Notes: generated by a model not told the origin, from the letters alone. DNA of 45,830 nt from Bacteroidales bacterium (GCA_020860515.1 JAJBUG010000004.1:14945-60774), one strand, 5' to 3'. Positions 8,768 to 16,791 are shown, counted from the first letter of the stretch. Program-made: numbers and translations.

Positions 8768-9172
8768 TCATTGCTTGTCGGCGGCCTTTAGGCGGGCGAT
8801 CTCGGCCTTCTGCATCTCGATGATCTGGTCCTTGGCCCGCAGCAGCTCGTCCTTGGCGCGGAGCAGCTCGGCCACAGCCTTGGGGTCGCCCACGTTGACC
8901 TCGCCGTAGGCATTGGCCACAGAGTGGTCGGTGGCCTCTATGTTTTGCTTCACAACCTCCTTGTCAACAAGCATCGACCCCTGTCCAGTCAGAAGCCACC
9001 CCGTATTTAAATCTGGGAATACGGCAGAAATTTTATCTAAAGTTTTAGGCTGAATTGAAACGCGAATATTGGCAGCAAAGCCTTTTGAAACGCCTACCAT
9101 CTTCGCGAATTCTTTTTGGCTCAACTTTTTGTGGACCAAAAACAGAGCCAGACGTTCTTTTACGCTTGACAT
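8768..9172 (-). CDS. Phage repressor with XRE-type helix-turn-helix and C-terminal coiled coil
   Basis: Residues 1-70 hold a lambda-repressor-like HTH ('KLSQKEFAKMVGVSKGFAAN') with the 'LNTGWLLTGQGSM' segment common in Bacteroidetes phage repressors. The C-terminus is a heptad coiled coil ('LLRAKDELLRAKDQIIEMQK') likely used for dimer formation; there is no peptidase domain. It probably keeps the prophage silent by binding the AGAGTAA sites between it and the rightward early genes. It is transcribed leftward, against the early operon, as a CI-type gene would be. Confidence 0.85.
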   Translation of the reverse strand: MSSVKERLALFLVHKKLSQKEFAKMVGVSKGFAANIRVSIQPKTLDKISAVFPDLNTGWLLTGQGSMLVDKEVVKQNIEATDHSVANAYGEVNVGDPKAVAELLRAKDELLRAKDQIIEMQKAEIARLKAADKQ

Positions 9173-9180
9173 AACATTTC

Positions 9181-9268
9181 AGAGTAAATAGTTTAAAAAT
9201 TGCTAATTACTCTATTTTTTAGAGTAATTATTTGGAAATTCACTCTGCATTGCTTAACTTTGCAGAGT
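9181..9268. promoter_or_regulatory. Putative repressor operators built on AGAGTAA / TTACTCT
   Basis: A half site AGAGTAA lies at 9181-9187. A perfect 10-bp inverted repeat TAATTACTCT / AGAGTAATTA spans 9204-9230 with a seven-base centre. A perfect 8-bp repeat ACTCTGCA / TGCAGAGT spans 9242-9268 and overlaps the -7 box of the rightward promoter. The shared word and the position between repressor and early genes make these the likely binding sites. Confidence 0.7.
9231..9262 (+). promoter_or_regulatory. Rightward early promoter
   Basis: TTTG at 9231-9234, 20-base spacer, TAACTTTG at 9255-9262. The start would be near 9269 and the first gene begins at 9380. The operator at 9242-9268 covers the spacer and -7 box, so a bound repressor would block it. 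Confidence 0.72.
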
Positions 9269-9309
9269 AAATCAAAGTTAACACTTCGATTGCCAAAGTA
9301 AATTAACCG

Positions 9310-9341
9310 CAAAAATACGAAATAACTTTTTAAAAGACAAA
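9310..9341 (-). promoter_or_regulatory. Leftward promoter, probably for the repressor gene
   Basis: On the minus strand TTTG (9341-9338), a 20-base spacer and TATTTTTG (9317-9310) fit the consensus. Transcription would start near 9303 and pass the operators, giving a repressor leader of about 130 bases. It faces the rightward promoter. Confidence 0.6.
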
Positions 9342-9379
9342 ATTTTAAGAGAGAAAACAACCCGAAAAAGACAAAGGAT

Positions 9380-9613
9380 ATGGAGACAACGCAGACACAA
9401 CAGGCAGGCAAGCCGCTGGTGATGAAGCCCGCAATCAGCGAAACCCTGATGGCATTCGCCCCGGGGCAGAAGGCAAAGTACTACGCCGGGGAGCTGGGCA
9501 GCTACAGCGCGGCCTACACCATGGCCAAGCGCATGACCGAGCGCGGCGACGGAGAATGGAAGGTGACCCCCGAGGACAACGGGGCAATGTACACCATAGA
9601 GAGAATAGCATAA
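9380..9613 (+). CDS. Hypothetical phage early protein
   Basis: This is the first gene of the rightward early operon, 77 residues. It contains 'KYYAGELGSYSAAYTMAKRM', then a beta-strand end 'WKVTPEDNGAMYTIERIA'. The arrangement (helix then short strands) is like small Bacteroidetes phage proteins that follow the switch. It occupies the place of a Cro protein but shows no HTH that I can see. Function unknown. Confidence 0.6.
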   Translation: METTQTQQAGKPLVMKPAISETLMAFAPGQKAKYYAGELGSYSAAYTMAKRMTERGDGEWKVTPEDNGAMYTIERIA

Positions 9614-9632
9614 CCCAAAAGACGCAGCAGCA

Positions 9633-9932
9633 ATGAACGCAAGAACCTACACAGCGATCAGCGCGATGGGAGCCACATTCCTGCTGGCCTTCTCGGCCTA
9701 CAGCGCAGCGGCAACCATAGCAGCCAAGAGCGACCCCGCCCTGGTGGGGCTGGGGCTCGCAGCATTCGGATTCATCTACTACCAGGTGTGGAAGCCCGCG
9801 ATGCGGCGCGCCGACATAGCATGGCGCCGCCACATGGCCCAGAGCCGACAGCGCAAGGCCCAGCGGGAGGCAGCCATGCGGCAGTGGGTGGAGGAACGCC
9901 AGGCGAAGAAAGGAGGTCGGAGATGTGCATGA
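9633..9932 (+). CDS. Small membrane protein of the early operon
   Basis: Two hydrophobic segments lie at about residues 9-30 ('AMGATFLLAFSAYSAAATIA') and 37-53 ('LVGLGLAAFGFIYYQVW'), joined by a short loop. A long basic cytoplasmic tail rich in Arg and Lys follows. It is likely an inner-membrane hairpin protein. It may act in exclusion or lysogeny, but nothing in the sequence proves this. Its end overlaps the next gene start. Confidence 0.6.
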   Translation: MNARTYTAISAMGATFLLAFSAYSAAATIAAKSDPALVGLGLAAFGFIYYQVWKPAMRRADIAWRRHMAQSRQRKAQREAAMRQWVEERQAKKGGRRCA

Positions 9933-10126
9933 CCGCCACAAGGCCCAAGGTGGAGCCAGAGGCCCGGCTCAACATGACCCAGACCGCCCGCGTGCTGGGC
10001 GTGCACCGCGACACCATCCGACGCTGGACCAACCTGGGGTACCTGAAGCCCCGATACTTCAAGCACACGCTCAGGCCCCGCTACCTGGGCAAGGACATCC
10101 TCAAATTCTGGGAACAGGATATATGA
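9923..10126 (+). CDS. MerR/excisionase-like small DNA-binding protein
   Basis: The 67-residue protein is a single winged-helix HTH: 'LNMTQTARVLGVHRDTIRRW' followed by 'TNLGYLKPRYF' and 'RPRYLGKDILKFWEQ'. This is the pattern of helix-turn-helix 17/excisionase proteins. I chose ATG 9923 because an AGGAGG at 9911-9916 stands six bases before it; ATG 9929 is also possible. The upstream stretch of the frame lies inside the previous gene and is not used. It could be the directionality factor of the prophage or a second switch regulator. Confidence 0.72.
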   Translation: MCMTATRPKVEPEARLNMTQTARVLGVHRDTIRRWTNLGYLKPRYFKHTLRPRYLGKDILKFWEQDI

Positions 10127-10468
10127 GGCAAAAAGGAGAACTGACTTTTTCTTTCATGCGACAGACTTATACGCGATCATTTTAATTTCAACTCTTTCTT
10201 TTAAGGTTAAGTTAGATTAAGCAAGACCAGAAAACTGTGAATTTAAATTTTTCCACAGGCCAGCCGACCCGCGAGGGCCGGGGAAGCCGAAAGGGCGCGG
10301 CGGACGGAGGTATGAATTTTCACGAATAGTAGTCTTTTCCATCCCGGCGCCAGCGACAGAGGTTGCACGGCCCGCGCCCTTTTCCTTTTCTTTTTGAATC
10401 GCGCAGGAAAGAAATCCATTGCATACAACAAAGACAACTACACAAGCAACCCAACAGACAACAGCAAC
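10127..10468. other. Long intergenic leader before the recombination operon
   Basis: No credible gene is seen here. The left half is AT-rich, the right half very GC-rich. GGGCGCGG at 10293-10300 can pair with CCGCGCCC at 10372-10379, which is followed by a T-rich tract to about 10394. This could be an attenuator or antitermination control for the operon at 10469. No TAnnTTTG box is found, so the operon is probably read from the early promoter at 9231. Confidence 0.5.
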
Positions 10469-12508
10469 ATGAAACGGATAAGACTGCTCAAAATGGAGAT
10501 GCGCTCGTTCAAGGGCGCGCAGCAGCGCACGATCGACCTGGGCGGGCGCGACACCGCCACGATCAGCGGCGACAACGCCACCGGCAAGAGCACGGTGATG
10601 GACGCATGGCTGTGGCTGCTGTGGGGCGTCAACAGCCAGGACGCGCAGACCGCCAGCTTCGGAATACGCCCCTGCAACCCCGACGGCACCATACGCACCG
10701 AGGAGAACCCCGAGGTGGCAGCCACCATCGAGGTGGCCGACGACCAGACCGGCGAAGCCACCACCCTGAGCCTCCGCCGCAAATGGGCGGGGGTGTGGCG
10801 GGTGAAGCGCGGCACCGCCGAGAAGACCTTCGCCAAGAACCAGGGCGAATACTACGTCAACGACGTGCCGGTGAAGGAGAGCGAATACAAGGACAGGGTG
10901 GAGGAGCTGCTGCCCCTGGACGTGTTCAAGAGCGTGACCAACCCCTACTACTTCCCCCGGCTCCCCTGGCAGGACCGCCGCGAGGTGCTGACAGCAATCA
11001 GCGGCGGCGTGAGCTACGCCGACATAGCGGGACAGCGCGCGGAGTTCGCCCAATTGCTCGAGCGCATCAGCGGCGCCCAAATCGAGGAACGCAAAAAAGA
11101 GCTGGCGGCAAAGTGCGCGAAGTACACCAAGGAGATCGAGGAAAAGCCGATCGCCATAGCCGAGGTGCAGCGCAACACCCCCGTCGAGCCCGACTACGCG
11201 GCCCTGGAAAAGGAGAAGGCCGGCATCGAGGGCCAGATAGCCGCGCTCGACGCGGAGCTATACAGCCTGGCCAGCCAGGCCGACCGCGGCAAGGCCCGCG
11301 ACGAGAAGATGGGACAGCTCATGGCAAAGAAGGCCGAAGCGCTGTGCAAGGCCCAGCAGCAGGCCTACGACGCCGCCCTGAAAGCCAATGCCGAGCGCAA
11401 CCGCGCGGAGCAGGAGCTGATAGAGGCGCAGCAGCGGCGCGCCCTGAAGGCGGCAGAGGCCAAGGCCGACATCGCCGAGGCGAAGCGCGCCCTCAACGAC
11501 CTGAAGGAGGGGCGCGAGGCGTGCGCGAGCGTGAGGAACAGGCTGCTCGGGGAGTGGCACGAAGCCGACAGCCAGAGCTTCACGAAGAGCGAGACCCTGA
11601 CCTGCCCCGTCTATAACATCCCGTGCGGCGACACCAAGGCGTGCGTGGCCTACGCCGAGAACTGGATAGCCGCCCGCGACCGGTTCAACCAGGGCAAGAT
11701 AGCCAAGCTCGACGCCATAAGCGCAAAGGGCAAGCAGAACAACAAGCTCATGGCCGACTACGACCGCATGATGCCCGAGGCCGAGAAGCGGCTCGAAAGC
11801 GCGGAGAAGCGCATGAAGGAGGCCGTGGACCAGTGCGACGTGGAGATTGCCACCATCGAGGCGCGGCTGGCGGCAATGCCCCCGAGGGCCGACGCGCAGC
11901 AGATACGCGGCGAAGACCTGCCCGAGTGGCGCAGCCTCGACGAGCAGCTGCAGGCCCTGAAGGCCGAAACTGACGCGGGCGAAGACTTCCGCCCGGCCAT
12001 CGAGCACCACCGCCAGAAGAAGGCCGTGCTGACCGCGCAGCTCGACGAAACCAAGCGCAAGATCGGCAACCGCCATATCATAGAAGCCATGAAGGCACGG
12101 GCAAAGGCTCTGGAGAAAGAGCAGCAGACGCTGCTCGAGGCCAGGGCAAAGGCGCAGCAGGAGCTGATGCTGCTCGACGAGATGGAGCGCAGCCGCATGG
12201 CCGAGGTGGAGCGGCGGGTAAACGAGCACTTCAAGCGGGTGCGGTTCCAGATGAGCGAGCCGGTGATGACCACGGGCGAGCCGAAGCCGTGCTGCAACTG
12301 CCTGATGGACGGGGTGAAGTGGGAGGACCTCAACACCGCCGGGAAGATCACGGCGGGCCTCGACATAATCAACGCCCTGTGCGAGCACTACCAGGCATGC
12401 GCCCCCATATTCATCGACAACGCCGAATGCACCAACCAGGAGATAGAGGCCACGGGCCAGGCCATCCTGCTGAAGGTGAGCCGCGACAAAGAGCTGAAGA
12501 TTTCATAA
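10469..12508 (+). CDS. SMC/SbcC/RecF-like ATPase of the phage recombination module
   Basis: The 679-residue protein has the split ATPase of this superfamily: Walker A 'GDNATGKST' (about residues 34-42) at the start and Walker B 'PIFIDNAE' (about 645-653) at the end. Long Ala/Glu/Lys-rich coiled coils lie between. Near the middle 'CPVYNIPCGDTKAC' (about 378-391) puts three cysteines where Rad50-type proteins carry a zinc hook. No SbcD-type nuclease gene is adjacent. I chose ATG 10469 because the protein then begins 'MKRIRLLKMEMRSFKG', the usual first strand. It probably acts on DNA ends together with the RecT-like gene next door. Confidence 0.85.
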   Translation: MKRIRLLKMEMRSFKGAQQRTIDLGGRDTATISGDNATGKSTVMDAWLWLLWGVNSQDAQTASFGIRPCNPDGTIRTEENPEVAATIEVADDQTGEATTLSLRRKWAGVWRVKRGTAEKTFAKNQGEYYVNDVPVKESEYKDRVEELLPLDVFKSVTNPYYFPRLPWQDRREVLTAISGGVSYADIAGQRAEFAQLLERISGAQIEERKKELAAKCAKYTKEIEEKPIAIAEVQRNTPVEPDYAALEKEKAGIEGQIAALDAELYSLASQADRGKARDEKMGQLMAKKAEALCKAQQQAYDAALKANAERNRAEQELIEAQQRRALKAAEAKADIAEAKRALNDLKEGREACASVRNRLLGEWHEADSQSFTKSETLTCPVYNIPCGDTKACVAYAENWIAARDRFNQGKIAKLDAISAKGKQNNKLMADYDRMMPEAEKRLESAEKRMKEAVDQCDVEIATIEARLAAMPPRADAQQIRGEDLPEWRSLDEQLQALKAETDAGEDFRPAIEHHRQKKAVLTAQLDETKRKIGNRHIIEAMKARAKALEKEQQTLLEARAKAQQELMLLDEMERSRMAEVERRVNEHFKRVRFQMSEPVMTTGEPKPCCNCLMDGVKWEDLNTAGKITAGLDIINALCEHYQACAPIFIDNAECTNQEIEATGQAILLKVSRDKELKIS

Positions 12509-12551
12509 ACATCATAAACAACCCAACCATTAACAAGCAACCGACAACGAC

Positions 12552-13403
12552 ATGGAAGAAACCAACAACCCCATGCCAGCGAAAGCCACAGAGCTGGAGC
12601 TGATGACAAAGCAGGCCGAGGCGCAGTTCGCCCTCAGCCCGATCGGGCAGATGAGCCGCCAGTTCGAGCTGGTGCAGAAGATGGGCGACTACTACGCCCA
12701 GTCAACAGTGCTGCCCGCGATTTACCAGAAGAACCCCGCCAACTGCGCGATCGCCATCAACATGGCCGCGCGCATGGGGGCCGACCCGCTGATGGTGATG
12801 CAGAACCTATACATCGTGCACGGCAACCCCGCATGGAGCAGCAAGTTCCTGATAGGCTGCATCAACACCTGCGGGCGGTTCCAGCCCCTGGAATACGAGG
12901 GCAACGGCAAGGCCGTGAAAGACCCGGGGTTCGCAATCCGCTGCGTGGGCTACGCGAAGAGCGACACGCAGAAGAAGGCCCCGCTAAAGGGCACGTGGAT
13001 CACCTGGGACATGGTCAACAGCGAGGGGTGGAGCAGCAAGCCGGGCAGCAAGTGGAAGACCATGCCCGAGCAGATGTTCCGATACCGCGCGGCAGCCTTC
13101 TGGCAGCGCACCTACGCGCCCGAGATCTCGATGGGCCTGATGACCCAGGAGGAGGCGGAGGACGCAGGCCGCCAGGTGGTGGACACCGGCTACGTGGAGA
13201 TCAGGGAGAACACGCTGCGCGGCGAAGCCATCGACCCCAACCCCTTCGGCGGCGACAGCCCAGACCCGGCTCCGGGCGAAAGCGAAAGCAAGGATCCGGA
13301 GCCAGCGGCCACCACGCCCACACCGGGAAAGATCCCCACTCCGCCGACAGCCCAGGCGCCGGAGCCACAGGCGCAGCCAAGCGGAAGAACACCTGACTTC
13401 TAA
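12552..13403 (+). CDS. recT: RecT-family single-strand annealing protein
   Basis: The protein of 283 residues has the RecT core: 'NPANCAIAINMAARMGADPL', 'VHGNPAWSSKFLIGCINTCG' and a later 'MFRYRAAAFWQRTYAPEI'. It should anneal complementary strands in phage recombination and replication. The last 70 residues are a Pro/Glu-rich, disordered tail, as is common in such proteins for contact with SSB or helicase. It follows the SMC-like ATPase by 43 bases. The family call is firm; whether it works with a separate exonuclease is not clear. Confidence 0.85.
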   Translation: MEETNNPMPAKATELELMTKQAEAQFALSPIGQMSRQFELVQKMGDYYAQSTVLPAIYQKNPANCAIAINMAARMGADPLMVMQNLYIVHGNPAWSSKFLIGCINTCGRFQPLEYEGNGKAVKDPGFAIRCVGYAKSDTQKKAPLKGTWITWDMVNSEGWSSKPGSKWKTMPEQMFRYRAAAFWQRTYAPEISMGLMTQEEAEDAGRQVVDTGYVEIRENTLRGEAIDPNPFGGDSPDPAPGESESKDPEPAATTPTPGKIPTPPTAQAPEPQAQPSGRTPDF

Positions 13404-13415
13404 ACAGGGCACGCG

Positions 13416-14165
13416 ATGAAACTGACCGTCATAGGCAGCAGCAGCAAGGGCAACGCTTACGTTCTGCAGAACGCGAGCGAAGCCCTGCTGCTTGAAGCCG
13501 GGATGCCGTTCAAGAAGAGCCTCGCCGCGGTGGGGTACCACCTGGCCAAGATAAAGGGGTGCCTCATAACCCACGAGCACGGCGACCATGCCCGCTACGC
13601 CCGCGAGTACCTCGACAACGGGGTGCGGGTGATGGCAAGCGAGGGCACGTGCGCGCTGCTGGGGCGCAGCCGCGTGAGGGAGCCGCTGCCCCTGCCGCTC
13701 CACCAGATGCGCTACAGCAAGGCGCAGCTCGGCGGATTCCACATCGCACCCTTCAGGGTGGAGCACGACGCGGCCGAGCCATTGGGCTACGCGATCTGGC
13801 ACCAGGACATGGGCACGCTGCTGTTCGCCACCGACACCGCCTACCTGCCCAACCCGATAGCGAGGATGAGCCAGGTGATGCTCGAGTGCAACTACAGCGA
13901 GCCGCGGCTGGAGACAGCCCTGGAGGGAGGGCTGATACAGAAGGGAAGGTACGACCACGTGCGCAACGGACACATGAGCCTGGAGACCTGCCTCGACACG
14001 CTGGAGCGCAGCGACCTGAGCGGGGTGCGCAACATAGTGCTGATACATATCAGCGGCGACCACGGCGACGCGCAGGCCTTCACCGACGCGATAGGCCGCG
14101 CCACCGGCAAGCGGGTGACAGCAGCCCTGCCCGACACCGAAATCGAACTCACCACGCCATTCTAA
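13416..14165 (+). CDS. MBL-fold metallo-hydrolase
   Basis: This 249-residue protein shows the metallo-beta-lactamase metal ligands: 'THEHGDHA' (near 51-58, HxHxDH), a later His in 'VEHDAAEP', Asp in 'FATDTAYL' and a final His in 'LIHISGDHGD'. Phage proteins of this kind sit beside recT-like genes in many Bacteroidetes and Firmicutes phages and may be nucleases or phosphodiesterases of YycJ type. The substrate is not known. It begins 12 bases after recT and ends three bases before the initiator gene, so the genes are coupled. Confidence 0.85.
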   Translation: MKLTVIGSSSKGNAYVLQNASEALLLEAGMPFKKSLAAVGYHLAKIKGCLITHEHGDHARYAREYLDNGVRVMASEGTCALLGRSRVREPLPLPLHQMRYSKAQLGGFHIAPFRVEHDAAEPLGYAIWHQDMGTLLFATDTAYLPNPIARMSQVMLECNYSEPRLETALEGGLIQKGRYDHVRNGHMSLETCLDTLERSDLSGVRNIVLIHISGDHGDAQAFTDAIGRATGKRVTAALPDTEIELTTPF

Positions 14166-14168
14166 GCC

Positions 14169-15161
14169 ATGGGAAAGACCTACGCCGCATACCTCAACCG
14201 ATTCTTTGAGATGGCCGACACCGAGCCGTTTCAAATGAGCGACATCGCTTTGTACATAACCTTGGTGCGACACGCGAGCCGCCAAGGTTGGCCCGACGAA
14301 TTCCAAGTAAGCACGGAAGCCATGCTAAGCTCCATCCCAGGCATGGCGCGGCAGACAATGATCAATGCGCGCCAAAGACTGACGGAGCGAGGGCTGATAA
14401 CCTACAAAGCGGGAGAGCGCAGGTCGAAATCGCCAAGCTACAGGCTGCTGACAAAGAGCGAATCCTTACCCCCACTTTTAGACCAAAAAGCCGAAAAATC
14501 GGGTGAATCCTTACCCCCACTTTTAGACCAAAAAGCCGAAAAATCGAGTGAATCCTTACCCCAAGTTTTAGACCAAAAAGAGACGGTTTTAGTCCAAAAC
14601 TCGACCCCCACTTTTAGACCAAAAACCCCTGATTTTAGTCTAAAAGTGGGGGTAAGAACCGAGGGAAGCGAATCCTTACCCCCACTTTTAGACCAAAAAG
14701 CCGGGGACAATACATTAATTAAAAATAAAAAAATAGATAATTATCCTCCACCTCCTCCTCACGCGCGCGAGGCAGAGCAAAAATTTTTCAGCGAAATGGC
14801 CAGCGACCAGATTTTCCAAGAGCAGCTCGCCATGACACTCGGATTCGCCAAAGCCAGAATGACGATCGCGGAAATACCCGAACTGCTCGACAGATTCAGG
14901 ACGCAGTGCGAAATGGACCAGGAGACGCACGAAGACCTCAGAAAAGCAAAAAGGCACTTCCGCGACTGGCTGCGCAAAGAGGTGCAGTGGAGATTAAAGA
15001 CCAAGAGCGAAACGAAAACCAACCCACAACACAACAACACGACCAACAACCCAAACACCAACAACAGCAATGCCAACAACAAGAATCAGCGAAACGCTTA
15101 CGGCGCAGGCCCTGCAGGAAGGCCTGACACAGGGAGCGGGCGCCACGGCCTTAACGAGTGA
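14169..15161 (+). CDS. Phage replication initiator with iterons inside the gene
   Basis: Residues 1-97 form a winged helix-turn-helix replication domain ('VSTEAMLSSIPGMARQTMIN'). Residues about 98-180 are a repeat-coded linker (ESLPPLLDQKAEKS units). The C-terminal part ('RKAKRHFRDWLRKEVQWRLK') resembles DnaD-like or DUF7833-like ends, followed by an Asn-rich tail. The protein is expected to bind the iterons within its own gene and open the origin, as lambda O does. The DnaC-like loader gene starts inside its 3' end (92-base overlap). I infer the role from architecture and position. Confidence 0.75.
   Translation: MGKTYAAYLNRFFEMADTEPFQMSDIALYITLVRHASRQGWPDEFQVSTEAMLSSIPGMARQTMINARQRLTERGLITYKAGERRSKSPSYRLLTKSESLPPLLDQKAEKSGESLPPLLDQKAEKSSESLPQVLDQKETVLVQNSTPTFRPKTPDFSLKVGVRTEGSESLPPLLDQKAGDNTLIKNKKIDNYPPPPPHAREAEQKFFSEMASDQIFQEQLAMTLGFAKARMTIAEIPELLDRFRTQCEMDQETHEDLRKAKRHFRDWLRKEVQWRLKTKSETKTNPQHNNTTNNPNTNNSNANNKNQRNAYGAGPAGRPDTGSGRHGLNE
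14466..14750 (+). repeat. Probable phage replication origin: iterons plus AT-rich unwinding region
   Basis: The 24-bp core TTACCCCCACTTTTAGACCA plus AAAA occurs at 14466-14489 and 14511-14534, with a slightly changed copy at 14556-14579, 45 bp apart each. Partial or close copies lie at 14585-14600, 14603-14625 and 14676-14699. An inverted copy lies at 14633-14655. Sites 14604-14619 and 14638-14653 form a perfect 16-bp inverted repeat. Directly after the last copy, 14708-14750 is almost only A and T. This is the classic order of a lambda-type origin inside the initiator gene. Confidence 0.8.
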
Positions 15162-15759
15162 GGCCGACGTGAACAGGGCCAAGAAAGCATTCATGGCCGC
15201 GGCGAGGGAAGTCTGCCCGGGATTCGCGATCACCGAGGCGATGAAGCCCACGGTAAACGACATCTTCCGCTGGTGCTGCCTGCTGCCGGGGCGGCTCGAC
15301 CCCCAGAGGGGCCTCATGCTCCACGGCGACATCGGCACCGGAAAGACCACCATGCTGGAGATTGCCCGGATCTTCGCGCAGAGGATGCGGCCACGCGACG
15401 ACAAGGGGCGGCTCTACGGATTCCGCACAGCCAGCGCCATAGGAGTGGCATCGGACTTCAACAGCGAGGGCTACGGCGGGATCAGGACCTACTGCGAGAG
15501 CGACCGCCAGGCCTTCGACGACCTCGGGCTCGAGCCGACCAGCGTGAACTACTACGGCACCAGGGTGAACCCCATGCAGCACGTGCTGCTGGCCCGCTAC
15601 GACCGCTTCACGGCCACGGGCGACTTCACCCACATCACCACCAACCTCAACCTGCAGGGCATCCGCGACCTCTACGGCGACCAGGTGTACGACCGCTGCA
15701 AGCAGATGTTCAACATGGTCGAGATGAACGGCAGCACCTGGCGCCGAGCCAACGGATAA
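15070..15759 (+). CDS. DnaC-like helicase loader ATPase
   Basis: This 229-residue AAA+ protein has Walker A 'GDIGTGKTT' (about 85-93), a late arginine-rich lid and a sensor-1-like 'ITTNLNLQGI', the same pattern as DnaC/IstB-type loaders. It should place the host replicative helicase at the origin marked by the iterons. The start at 15070 lies inside the initiator gene; no better start exists downstream before conserved sequence. The preceding gene is the initiator, matching the O-P order in lambdoid phages. Confidence 0.85.
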   Translation: MPTTRISETLTAQALQEGLTQGAGATALTSEADVNRAKKAFMAAAREVCPGFAITEAMKPTVNDIFRWCCLLPGRLDPQRGLMLHGDIGTGKTTMLEIARIFAQRMRPRDDKGRLYGFRTASAIGVASDFNSEGYGGIRTYCESDRQAFDDLGLEPTSVNYYGTRVNPMQHVLLARYDRFTATGDFTHITTNLNLQGIRDLYGDQVYDRCKQMFNMVEMNGSTWRRANG

Positions 15760-15805
15760 AACCCAACGATCAACGATTAACGACCAACACAGACCAAGCC
15801 AAGCA

Positions 15806-16312
15806 ATGGAACCACAGGAAGCGACACTGGAATCAGCGCAGGCAGCGCAGCGGCACAGCCCCATGCAGATCATGGCGGCGGTGTGCAAAGCCGCGGGAAA
15901 GACCATCGAGGACCTCATGGGCGACAGCCGGAGGGAGGACCTGGTGGAAGCGAGGTGCGCCTTCATAGCCCTTGCCCTTGAGAGCGGCTACCCCATGGGC
16001 ACGGCCACCGACATCGTGGACCGCGACCGCACGGTGGGCTACAACTACCTGCGCAAGCTGGAGGGGCACCTGCGGATGAGCGGGAGATTCCAATCGCTGC
16101 TGGCGGAATCGCGCGACGAGCTGAGCCAGACCAAGCCCAGGGCGGAGGGAGAGGCGGCAGCCGAAAGCGAGGAGCCGAAGCCCGAGCCATTGCCGCAGCC
16201 CGAGCGCAGCCCGCTGGGGTGGGCATTCACCAGCTGGGACCTGTACCGGATGAGGGCCCACTGCCAGATGGCGGCGCGCTGGATGCGGCGCTACGGCAAG
16301 GGAAGAAGATAA
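15806..16312 (+). CDS. DnaA domain IV-like DNA-binding protein
   Basis: Residues about 30-95 ('EARCAFIALALESGYPMGTA', 'IVDRDRTVGYNYLRKLEGHL') match the helical DnaA C-terminal domain, which reads DnaA boxes; the 'DRTVGYN' stretch stands for the host 'DHSTV' signature. No AAA+ domain is present, so the protein cannot load helicase itself. It may bind DnaA-box-like DNA in the phage or host. The tail is acidic and Pro-rich, then basic. It follows the loader by 46 bases. Confidence 0.7.
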   Translation: MEPQEATLESAQAAQRHSPMQIMAAVCKAAGKTIEDLMGDSRREDLVEARCAFIALALESGYPMGTATDIVDRDRTVGYNYLRKLEGHLRMSGRFQSLLAESRDELSQTKPRAEGEAAAESEEPKPEPLPQPERSPLGWAFTSWDLYRMRAHCQMAARWMRRYGKGRR

Positions 16313-16350
16313 ATTACAAAATTGCGAATTAAATTTTTCAGCTTAAGGAA

Positions 16351-16791
16351 ATGGACAAAACATTGTTTCAGGAACTGCCGATGCGCGAGCGCATCCAGGC
16401 ATTGAGCGACAACTGCGCCAGCGAGGAGGAAAAGTACTTCATGCGCGAATTCACGCCGGAGGAGCTGGCGCAGTACAAGGAAGAGCTGGCCAACGTGGCC
16501 ATCGACATCGCAGCCATCGAGGAAGAGTGGCAGGCGGCAAAGGATTCGATGAAGCTGCGCCTGAAGCCGCTGCGCGAACAGCACGCAGAGATGCTGGGCA
16601 ACATCAAGCGCATGCAGCGCGAGGTGAAGGAGACCTGCTACCGATTCACCGACCCCGAGACCCGCGAGACGGGCTACTACAACGCCAACGGCGAGCTAAT
16701 CGAGCAGCGACAGGCCACCGCCAACGAGCTGCAGCCCGTGCTGTTCAAGCCAACCCGCGTGCCTTACGAGCCCACGGGAACCGAAAATTAA
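16351..16791 (+). CDS. Hypothetical coiled-coil phage protein
   Basis: The 146-residue protein has a long helical, Glu-rich region ('EELAQYKEELANVAIDIAAI') up to about residue 95, then a short beta-rich end with 'TGYYNANGELI'. I recognise no enzyme motif. It lies between the DnaA-like gene and the conserved gene at 16810, in the early operon. A role as an accessory in DNA metabolism is only a guess from position. Confidence 0.65.
   Translation: MDKTLFQELPMRERIQALSDNCASEEEKYFMREFTPEELAQYKEELANVAIDIAAIEEEWQAAKDSMKLRLKPLREQHAEMLGNIKRMQREVKETCYRFTDPETRETGYYNANGELIEQRQATANELQPVLFKPTRVPYEPTGTEN

Noticed and set aside
9193..9411. Minus-strand hydrophobic frame in the switch region
   Set aside because: It covers the operators and promoters and is an artefact of AT-rich DNA (Phe/Leu/Val-rich).
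12984..14306. Long minus-strand frame of 440 codons
   Set aside because: It lies antisense to recT and the MBL-fold gene, has no domain, and is the usual shadow of GC-rich coding DNA.
14466..14699. CRISPR-like array
   Set aside because: The spacers between repeats are not unique, they are translated in frame inside the initiator gene, one copy is inverted, and no cas gene is near.
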